The translations under genes and the position numbers were made by a program. A stretch of 64,000 nucleotides of DNA from Candidatus Gastranaerophilales bacterium (lineage in GTDB: Bacteria; Cyanobacteriota; Vampirovibrionia; Gastranaerophilales; Gastranaerophilaceae), in contig CALUQY010000001.1 of NCBI GenBank assembly GCA_944323035.1, positions 67,131 through 131,130 on the forward strand, written 5' to 3'. A model generated the notes under the pieces. That model saw nothing but the letters and a program-made list of their open reading frames with translations, was not told the origin of the DNA and searched no databases. Positions 57,658-64,000 of the stretch are shown piece by piece (the stretch's first letter is position 1; every line of letters begins with the position of its first letter).

Positions 57658-59322
57658 TTAACAAACTTTTTTCTGTTCGTTATTCTGCTGTTCCTGCTGG
57701 TTATGCTGAGCCGCCTGTTTTGCGTTATAATCTTTGCGCAGTTTATCTGTATAAGTTCCGGCTTTATTTAGCAATAAGCCAGAGATAAACCCTACGAAAT
57801 GAGATTTTAAACCGGATACAAGCATTGAGGTTACAACCATTGATGTGAGCATGCCGCCAATAGCAGGGATACCGTATTTCAGTGCAATAGAAGCCTGTGT
57901 ATCTTTATCCTCCGTGCTTGCAAGCCCGATACCCAGCGAACCAAATCCCACTAATATTGTCAAAAGATCGGTAGGCGCAGAACCTAACGTTAAATCTCTG
58001 AGTTTATCAAAGTATTCAACACCTTCAATTTTAATAGTGGTATCAAGTGATTTTACAGCAACACGAACCTCTTTTTGCAGTTTATTAAATTCTTTTTCCG
58101 GAAGCAATTGTTTATAAATTTCAAGCATTTCATCAAGCGTGCCTTTTTGCTTAGAATTAAGAACTTCTTTTATAATACGGTTGTGCTCACTGACAGCTCC
58201 AATAATTTTATCATCATATTTATAAACATCTTTAGCCATTGTGACACTTTCTTTAAAGGCATCAAGATTTGCGAATATTTCTCCTTTAAGTTTTTCAAAC
58301 CGGACAGAATTTACATCGCAACTTTTAAGTTCGGAAAGCTGTTTATTAAGCTCTCTGAACAGTTTTTCAGAAACAACATCTTTCGGGTTAATCATCCGCT
58401 TATTCAGGATTATGTAGTCTGTAGCGGCTTTAATCTTATCATACATATTATACGAAATTTCACTTCTGAATTTATGTATGCCCTGCACTAAATTAGCCTT
58501 ATCTACAGCAAGGAATTTATCTGCGATAAAGGTGAAATAGGTGTCTTTCTTGGTGAAATTATTTTTATTACCAAAACTTGCGCCCCAGACTTTATCTTCC
58601 AGATCAGACATTATCCCGGACATAGTTCCACGGCGCTCTTTAACCTTTTGCATAGAAAAGTTTTCGCGAAGCATGCCGTTTACCGCTTCACGTTTAAGAC
58701 CGAGGATTTTTATCCATTCGCCGGCGGTCTTTGTTTGTCCGTTAACCGTAACAAAGGCGTTCTTATCTTTTAAAACGAGTTCGCGTTCAACGTTAGATAA
58801 AAGTTCATTCAAATTTTTAAACTTTTTGTTCATTGAATTATAATAAACTTTAACGGTAAATTTGCTTATATCGTCAAACCAGCCGGTAATAGAATTGCAA
58901 GCTTTTTTAACAACAGGAACCCTGTCTGTGACCTGATGCTTAAACCACAAATCTTTAAAGGAAACAAGGTTATTTATTCCCTGAAATTTTTCGCCCGCTT
59001 TGAGTGAAGTTTTGAGTAATGTACGGTAAAATATGGCAGCTTTCGAGTTAGTTGACTCTTCCTCTATCTTTTTTTCAAGATATATTTTAAATTTATCAAA
59101 CTTTTTGATAACACTTCGAGGCATAGCTTTAACTATGCCAAAACTGGTCAAACCGGCAATTAAAACCCCGAAGCCGATTTTCATCCAGAGTTTTTTCTTG
59201 TCAATTTTATCATCGGGATTCAACTCAGGCTGAATATAGTAGCCGTATTGCGGCTGCTTAAACTCGCTAAACTTCACAGAGGAAGTTGTATTCAAATTAT
59301 TACTAACCTGATTTACTACCAT
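57658..59322 (-). CDS. Large hypothetical membrane-associated protein
   Basis: 554 residues, unknown. Hydrophobic spans at about 48-68 and three near the C-terminus (about 455-475, 490-512, 515-530). The middle (about 80-450) is charged and helical with possible coiled coils. The beginning (NLNTTSSVKFSEFKQPQYGYYI) contains a VKFSEF phrase like the VNFSG start of the kinase-like protein at 25780. The C-terminus is Gln/Asn-rich (AQHNQQEQQNNEQKKVC). No enzymatic motif seen. Confidence 0.7.
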   Translation of the reverse strand: MVVNQVSNNLNTTSSVKFSEFKQPQYGYYIQPELNPDDKIDKKKLWMKIGFGVLIAGLTSFGIVKAMPRSVIKKFDKFKIYLEKKIEEESTNSKAAIFYRTLLKTSLKAGEKFQGINNLVSFKDLWFKHQVTDRVPVVKKACNSITGWFDDISKFTVKVYYNSMNKKFKNLNELLSNVERELVLKDKNAFVTVNGQTKTAGEWIKILGLKREAVNGMLRENFSMQKVKERRGTMSGIMSDLEDKVWGASFGNKNNFTKKDTYFTFIADKFLAVDKANLVQGIHKFRSEISYNMYDKIKAATDYIILNKRMINPKDVVSEKLFRELNKQLSELKSCDVNSVRFEKLKGEIFANLDAFKESVTMAKDVYKYDDKIIGAVSEHNRIIKEVLNSKQKGTLDEMLEIYKQLLPEKEFNKLQKEVRVAVKSLDTTIKIEGVEYFDKLRDLTLGSAPTDLLTILVGFGSLGIGLASTEDKDTQASIALKYGIPAIGGMLTSMVVTSMLVSGLKSHFVGFISGLLLNKAGTYTDKLRKDYNAKQAAQHNQQEQQNNEQKKVC

Positions 59323-59388
59323 ACTACAGATATAAAAACATAAAATTCCGCGTAATTGCTTATACGCGATAACGGTAAGACGTTTTTA

Positions 59389-60510
59389 TTACAAATTCTT
59401 AATAATAATTTTAGCGGCTTCTTCAGAAGAAATTTTTTCAGAAAGCTGAGATTTAATTTTTCCTAAATCATTGATATGATTAGTCCGGTATTCATTATCG
59501 TAGAGAAGTCTTTCTGTTTCCGCGACAATATTGTGAACAGAAACTTTTCCCTGAATAATTTCTCTGACGATTTCTTTATCAGCAATAATATTCGGGAGCG
59601 AAACTCTTTTAATACAGCGCACAAGCAGGTAAACAATGTAGAAAAGCCACGGCCCGCGATAGGCAATTAGCATCGGGGTCTGATAAATCGCCGCTTCAAG
59701 CGCAACCGTTCCTGAGGCAAGAATTAACGAATCCGAAACACTAAGCAACTGCTGGTTTTCGCCCTTAATCACTTTAAACTCCGTACCGTGCAGATACTTA
59801 TTATAAACTTCATCCTTCAAATTCGGAGCGTGCGAAATACAAAACTGCAATTCCGGATGCCGGCGCTGTAACTCTTTTGCCGAGGCAACAAAAACATCCA
59901 TAAGCTGCTTTAATTCAAAAGTTCTCGACCCCGGGAAAATAGAAACAAGTTTCTTTGCCGGTTCAAAACCGTGTCGTTCAAAAAAAGCTTTTCTGTCAGC
60001 CTTTGCAGGCAATTGTGATACCAGCGGATGCCCGCAATATTCAACAGAAATTCCTTTTTCTTCATACATTTTCTTCTCAAACGGGAAAATACAAAGAACT
60101 TTATCAATATATTTTTTAATGGTATTTAAGCGCCATTTTCTGCTTGCCCAGACCTGAGGCGGAATGTAATAAAAAACCTTTATCCCCGCACGGTGAAGAA
60201 ACTTTGCAATATTAAGATTAAACGCACCATAGTCAATCAAAAGCACCAGATCCGGCTTATATTCTTTTTCAAGATAATCAACAAGCCTTTTACCAAGTAA
60301 CAGGTGGTCAATAATGATTTTAGGCGTAAGCCCCATTGCAGACATTTTATCGTGGGTTGCAAAAAGTTTTACCCCCTGTGATGCCAGCGCCTCTCCACCG
60401 ATTGCTTCGACTTCAATATCCATGCCGGATTTGCGCAAATTCTCCACGACTTTTGCAGCATGCATATCGCCTGAATGTTCACCCGTTACGATAAAAATCC
60501 GTTTCGCCAT
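59389..60510 (-). CDS. lpxB: Lipid-A-disaccharide synthase
   Basis: 373 residues of GT19. RIFIVTGEHSGDMHAAKVVENLR, ATHDKMSAMGLTPKIIDHL-type block, YYIPPQVWASRKWRLNTIKKYIDKVLCIFPFEKKMYE, YCGHPLVSQL, IFPGSRTFELKQL and LASGTVALEAAIYQTPMLIAYR are family signatures. It joins UDP-diacyl-glucosamine and lipid X to the lipid A disaccharide at the inner membrane. It lies four bases behind lpxI, which supplies lipid X. Confidence 0.96.
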   Translation of the reverse strand: MAKRIFIVTGEHSGDMHAAKVVENLRKSGMDIEVEAIGGEALASQGVKLFATHDKMSAMGLTPKIIIDHLLLGKRLVDYLEKEYKPDLVLLIDYGAFNLNIAKFLHRAGIKVFYYIPPQVWASRKWRLNTIKKYIDKVLCIFPFEKKMYEEKGISVEYCGHPLVSQLPAKADRKAFFERHGFEPAKKLVSIFPGSRTFELKQLMDVFVASAKELQRRHPELQFCISHAPNLKDEVYNKYLHGTEFKVIKGENQQLLSVSDSLILASGTVALEAAIYQTPMLIAYRGPWLFYIVYLLVRCIKRVSLPNIIADKEIVREIIQGKVSVHNIVAETERLLYDNEYRTNHINDLGKIKSQLSEKISSEEAAKIIIKNL

Positions 60511-60513
60511 AAA

Positions 60514-61329
60514 TTAAACCGCCATAATTACAATATTGTGTTTATTTGCGTAATCAATTACTTCCTGCTGGTTGACAATAATAGTTTCGTTCGCCTCAAC
60601 CGCAATCAAAGAAGCTTTGTATTTATTCATTGTCTTTAAAGTCCTTAACCCGATTGCAGGAATGTCAAAACGCTTATCCTGTGAGGGTTTGGAAACTTTT
60701 ATTACAGAAGCGCCTTTTTTGGCAAGCTTACAGCCGCGTTTGATGCAAACATCCGTGCCTTCAATTGCCTCTACTGCCATAATCATTTTATCTTTAATGA
60801 CAACAGACTGCCCGACATCAATTTTGCCCATTTCTTTTGCAAGCCAGAAACCGTAATTTACATCCTGCATTTGCGCTTCTGTAGGTTTTACATCGCCTAA
60901 AACCCCTGCCGGTATCATAAGATTTTTTATGAAAATCGTCTGATCCAGCACCGTAATCCCCAGCTTATCAAGCTCTTGAATAATCAAAAGCATTACCTGA
61001 TCGTCATTAAGTCTTGCAACTTCTTTAAGAAGTTCAATTGCGCGCGAATCAAACTTATGCAGCTGCAAAAGCACACGTTTATGAACTTTGCCGATGAACG
61101 TAAGCTGCTTAATGCCTTCATCTTTTAAAATCTTTTCAATTTTATTAATCTCGCCCGGATGACAGGAATAAATTTTTGAACAGTACTTTTTCAACTGATG
61201 AACATTATCCTTTGCAAGCGAAATACAAACGACTTCGCATCCGTTTTCTTTTGCACATCTTGCCACTTCAACAGGCAGGTGCCCGTCGCCGGCTATTAAA
61301 CCTTGTTTACTATCTAATGTAATTGCCAT
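60514..61329 (-). CDS. lpxI: UDP-2,3-diacylglucosamine pyrophosphatase LpxI
   Basis: 271 residues (DUF1009/LpxI). GLIAGDGHLPVEVARCAKENGCEVVCISL at the N-terminus, FIGKVHKRVLL, DDQVMLLIIQELDKLGITVLDQT and the C-terminal active-site region AVEAIEGTDVCIKRGCKLAKKGASVIKVSKPSQDKRFDIPAIGLRTL match the family. It hydrolyses UDP-diacylglucosamine to lipid X, a step served by LpxH in E. coli. LpxI is the alternative found in alphaproteobacteria and others. Confidence 0.94.
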   Translation of the reverse strand: MAITLDSKQGLIAGDGHLPVEVARCAKENGCEVVCISLAKDNVHQLKKYCSKIYSCHPGEINKIEKILKDEGIKQLTFIGKVHKRVLLQLHKFDSRAIELLKEVARLNDDQVMLLIIQELDKLGITVLDQTIFIKNLMIPAGVLGDVKPTEAQMQDVNYGFWLAKEMGKIDVGQSVVIKDKMIMAVEAIEGTDVCIKRGCKLAKKGASVIKVSKPSQDKRFDIPAIGLRTLKTMNKYKASLIAVEANETIIVNQQEVIDYANKHNIVIMAV

Positions 61330-61408
61330 AATATTTTTTATGCCTCCTGAAAAACAGATCTGCGCCGCAGTCCGGCAAATGCGAACCAGCCCGCGGCTTC
61401 GCTGCCTT

Positions 61409-62032
61409 CTAACTCTTTAATGCAATAATCTCTTTAACTTGTTCATTTGTCAAGTACTTTGCCCCGCCTAAAACTTCACAAACCGCAATAGTTTGCGCAT
61501 AAGATTCTGCCAGTTCAAGCTTCATATAAGCATCCCTCAGTGTCGCAGAGCCTATAATCACCCCGTGATTTGCCATTAAAACCGCGTCGCGGGTGCTGAA
61601 AAATCTTGCGGTTTTTTCAACTAAATCTCTGGAACCGGGGAGTCCGTATTCTGCAAGCGGGATTTCTCCGAAATAAAACACATTTTCCGGCATAACAGGC
61701 GCGGTCAAATCCCTGCCGCTTGAAGCAAATGCGCTTAAATACACCGGATGAACATGTATAATATAATTTACATCCGGCCGTTTTTTATAAAACTCCAGAT
61801 GCAAAAATTTTTCGCTGGAAGGTTTACCATTCCCCGACACAACATCCCCGTCAAAATCAATGACAACGAAATCATCTTCCGTCAAATAGCCGTTTGCGGT
61901 TCCGGATGCAGTGATAATTACATTTTCACCATACCTTGCAGAAAAATTTCCGGAATATCCCGGTGTAAAATTTTTCTCTCCGGCAAGCTTTCCGTAATAT
62001 ATTAATTCAGAAACCGTCTTTTTATAATCCAT
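61409..62032 (-). CDS. Class II aldolase/adducin-family protein
   Basis: 207 residues. Zinc site HVHP (NYIIHVHPVYLSAFASSG), third ligand in LMANHGVIIGSATLRDAYMKLELAES, and GYSGNFSARYGENVIITASG near the N-terminus. PSSEKFLHLEFYKKRP is the usual SSE block with the Glu. Similar to L-fuculose-phosphate aldolases and methylthioribulose-phosphate dehydratases; the exact substrate cannot be told. It overlaps the lptD-like gene by one base. Confidence 0.85.
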   Translation of the reverse strand: MDYKKTVSELIYYGKLAGEKNFTPGYSGNFSARYGENVIITASGTANGYLTEDDFVVIDFDGDVVSGNGKPSSEKFLHLEFYKKRPDVNYIIHVHPVYLSAFASSGRDLTAPVMPENVFYFGEIPLAEYGLPGSRDLVEKTARFFSTRDAVLMANHGVIIGSATLRDAYMKLELAESYAQTIAVCEVLGGAKYLTNEQVKEIIALKS

Positions 62033-64000
62033 TAATCTATTCTTTCCCTGTTATCATCTTCACTAATATTAATTACCTGAGCATATTGCAGCGGTTTTGC
62101 TTTCACATTTTTTTCATGCGGAATAAGCCAGAATTCCGGCTGCAGTTCTACAAGCTGTTCGCCTTCATCGCCTGAAAGCTTATCCGGATTTTTAATCTCC
62201 AGAGTTTTATATTTTAACGTCGCACCTGTAGTATTCAAAGAAAAACCTACCGTAACATAAGTTCTCTTACGCAAGAAATCGTAACCGAAAGTCAATTTAA
62301 AATCCTCCGGCCCGAGAATAATCAGAAATGCGTTTTCCTGAAATAACTTCTGGTTTGAAGCGTCATCAGACAATGACATTACCCCGCTCCACGCAACAGA
62401 AAGGAACTTACAAAGTTTCAGGGCTTCCCTGATTTGTAAACTTGACGTACCGTATCTGTAAGCATCAAATCTTTGCATAGGAGTATTATCATCCCACGCG
62501 GTCAAGAAATACGAAATATCCTGCATCCAGTATTTATATTGAGAATGTGCACGTAACCCCATACGACCGATAATCTGCGTATCTCCGGTACCGTATAACG
62601 CCGCACTGCCCTGCATCAATGCACTCAGTTTGAAGGTTTTAAAGTTTTCCTCATCCATGTGCTTATACAAATCCTGTTCAATCTGTGCCATATAACGGCC
62701 TCTAAACGTACCGATATTACCTGATTTAAACCGTTCAGCATACATATTGTACATAGAGTTGTGATAATAACCAAAAGACGCACGGTGCTGATACGTCATA
62801 TCCAGCCCCTTGCGGAAAGTACTCGGTATCCTGTAACTATCTTTATATAATAATTCCAGAGCATATTTAGGCATCATCCCGCCGAGGAACCACTGATCAA
62901 AGAAATAGTTCATACCGTACTCAAGGGAAAGTTTATCATCAAGTTGTTGATGCCCCTTCATTACAAAAATATCCGATACAGAACCGTAAGACAATTCCGT
63001 AATATTATTTGCGCCGTGATAACGCAGGGAACCGCCGACCCCGAGTTCATCTTTTCTATAGTTAAGAAACGGAATAAATTTTAAGGTGCCGGCACGCGGA
63101 ACTTCAAGGACAATACCAGGCCCGATAAACATACCTAAACGAGCAATACTGCCGAATTCAGGATAATTAGCTTCAAAACTCTTATGCTGCTTATCCATAT
63201 ATGCTGTCAAAGACGGTATCCTGAAAACTTTATTATTCCCGTAATGAACCTTAGTATCTTTTAATGTTATAACATCGTGATCCTGCTTGGCATTAATAAT
63301 AATTCTGCCGGTGTCAAAATGAACCGTATCATCTTTGGAAAGATATGGCTGGATAAAAAATTTATCATCTTCACTAATCGGCATTAAATCGTCCGGTCTG
63401 AAACCTTTTAATTTTCTGGACGGAAGCCCGATACGCTTGTTGCCGTCAGAACTTAAATATCCGTTATAAAGATATAACGTATTATTTCTGGATACACCGT
63501 TTTCAGCCTTGACAGATGTACCTGTAAACTCAGCGTTCATATTTTCAAAAGAAATTTCTTCTTCGTTAACGTTTACCTGAACATAATCACAGAAAATTTC
63601 TCTGCCGCTGTGATTAATCCTTACATTACCGATAGCTTTAACGATATTTGCCGCATTTATGTATACAAACTTATCAGCCTTCATCGTAATTTTTTGTTTC
63701 GGAAACTTTACTACAGCATCGTTTTCGGCAATTATTTCATCATTTTCCTCAACATAGTAGATATTTTTTGCATCTAAAACAACCAGATTTTCACCTTTAT
63801 TTTGTTTCAATTTCCCTTTAAGCTTAACCGGCTTAGATGCTTCTGACACATCCTGTGTGCCCTGCCCAGCCTGCGGATCTTCTATTTTCACATCTTCTAC
63901 GGCCGGTGTTTCCAGGGATTTTTCAGCAGCCTCTTTCTCTTCCTTTGATGTATAGAAAATATCGTTAATGAGTTTTTCTTTTTCCAAATCCTTTTCAAAC
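62032..64000 (-). CDS. lptD: LptD/OstA-like LPS assembly protein, 3' part (N-terminus outside the window)
   Basis: The frame is open to the window edge; a TTG at 63987 is in frame but has no reason to be the start. About 655 residues visible. An OstA/LptA-like domain (NLVVLDAKNIYYVEENDEIIAENDAVVKFPKQKITMKADKFVYINAANIVKAIGNVRI) is followed by a beta-rich C-terminal half with many aromatic strands (YGMNYFFDQWFLGGMMPKYALELLYKD), fitting an outer-membrane barrel. LptD inserts LPS into the outer leaflet. The barrel is shorter and diverged from the proteobacterial one. Confidence 0.8.
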   Translation of the reverse strand, partial: FEKDLEKEKLINDIFYTSKEEKEAAEKSLETPAVEDVKIEDPQAGQGTQDVSEASKPVKLKGKLKQNKGENLVVLDAKNIYYVEENDEIIAENDAVVKFPKQKITMKADKFVYINAANIVKAIGNVRINHSGREIFCDYVQVNVNEEEISFENMNAEFTGTSVKAENGVSRNNTLYLYNGYLSSDGNKRIGLPSRKLKGFRPDDLMPISEDDKFFIQPYLSKDDTVHFDTGRIIINAKQDHDVITLKDTKVHYGNNKVFRIPSLTAYMDKQHKSFEANYPEFGSIARLGMFIGPGIVLEVPRAGTLKFIPFLNYRKDELGVGGSLRYHGANNITELSYGSVSDIFVMKGHQQLDDKLSLEYGMNYFFDQWFLGGMMPKYALELLYKDSYRIPSTFRKGLDMTYQHRASFGYYHNSMYNMYAERFKSGNIGTFRGRYMAQIEQDLYKHMDEENFKTFKLSALMQGSAALYGTGDTQIIGRMGLRAHSQYKYWMQDISYFLTAWDDNTPMQRFDAYRYGTSSLQIREALKLCKFLSVAWSGVMSLSDDASNQKLFQENAFLIILGPEDFKLTFGYDFLRKRTYVTVGFSLNTTGATLKYKTLEIKNPDKLSGDEGEQLVELQPEFWLIPHEKNVKAKPLQYAQVINISEDDNRERID

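Noticed and set aside
1-64000. CRISPR array, rRNA operon, transposase or prophage structural genes
   Set aside because: Looked for repeated spacer patterns, rRNA signatures, DDE/serine transposases and capsid/tail genes; none found. The tandem 438-bp units are gene copies, not CRISPR.

Overview
The window is an AT-rich chromosomal segment from a Gram-negative bacterium on the non-photosynthetic cyanobacterial branch, most likely Vampirovibrionia/Melainabacteria (Gastranaerophilales-like, gut). I infer this from: the split cyanobacterial-style F-type ATPase operon (a, c, b', b, delta, alpha, gamma, with no beta or epsilon); a YidC with a large insertion of the kind I recall from cyanobacteria; lipid A and LPS transport genes (lptB, an LptF/G permease, lpxB, lpxI, lptD); anaerobic nrdDG; and several prepilin-like proteins with the FTMAEILLSLTIIG signature. 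The assignment rests on recall, not on a search.

Layout. 1-3119: end of a SIMPL-domain gene, lptB, LptF/G permease, phosphodiester glycosidase. 3674-9292: translation/transcription block infA-rpmJ-rpsM-rpsK-rpsD-rpoA-rplQ-truA-rplM-rpsI. 9328-15353: XRE regulator, prepilin-like protein, secreted coiled-coil protein, PLP lyase, VWA protein, secreted phospholipase D-like protein. 15454-18565: lysA-cdaA-yitT. 19068-24394: degenerate PurH-like protein, deaminase, glycosyltransferase, queA, yidC, glucosaminidase. 24405-27676: a kinase-fold protein and a hipBA pair between two nearly identical 159-bp direct repeats. 27765-28195: tRNA-Pro(UGG) surrounded by fragments of itself. 28413-29687: a prepilin with an endosialidase-type (S74) autoprocessing domain. 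29935-32742: nrdD-nrdG.

32781-36750 is the most unusual part. Two class-3 lipases share an identical 353-bp 3' end. Each is divergent from a small three-helix membrane protein gene. The membrane gene is amplified in 438-bp units, each carrying a 12-14 codon fossil of the lipase start. A duplicated leader (perfect promoter, sequestered Shine-Dalgarno, four-codon ORF) opens each unit. This looks like a lipase toxin/membrane immunity locus with orphan immunity genes.

36784-40822: a biotin-dependent sodium-pumping decarboxylase (beta, alpha/biotin carrier, gamma) with birA. 40906-45903: ATP synthase operon; subunit c lacks the sodium-binding residues. 46005-49003: CooC-like ATPase, folD and small proteins. 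49096-50137: a prepilin-like gene with a G13 tract just after its start, in an apparently OFF frame. 50295-64000: tuf, xer recombinase, TPR protein, engB, a shortened prepilin, comM, a large membrane protein, lpxB-lpxI, a class II aldolase and lptD (cut by the window end).

Two kinds of dispersed GC-rich element run through the window: a 13-bp palindrome CCGGCTNAGCCGG and longer imperfect elements (AATAAAGCAGTTCTCCG... and GCGTMAGCCGGTG...). Some lie inside the leader regions of prepilin-like genes. No rRNA, CRISPR array, transposase or phage structural cluster was seen.
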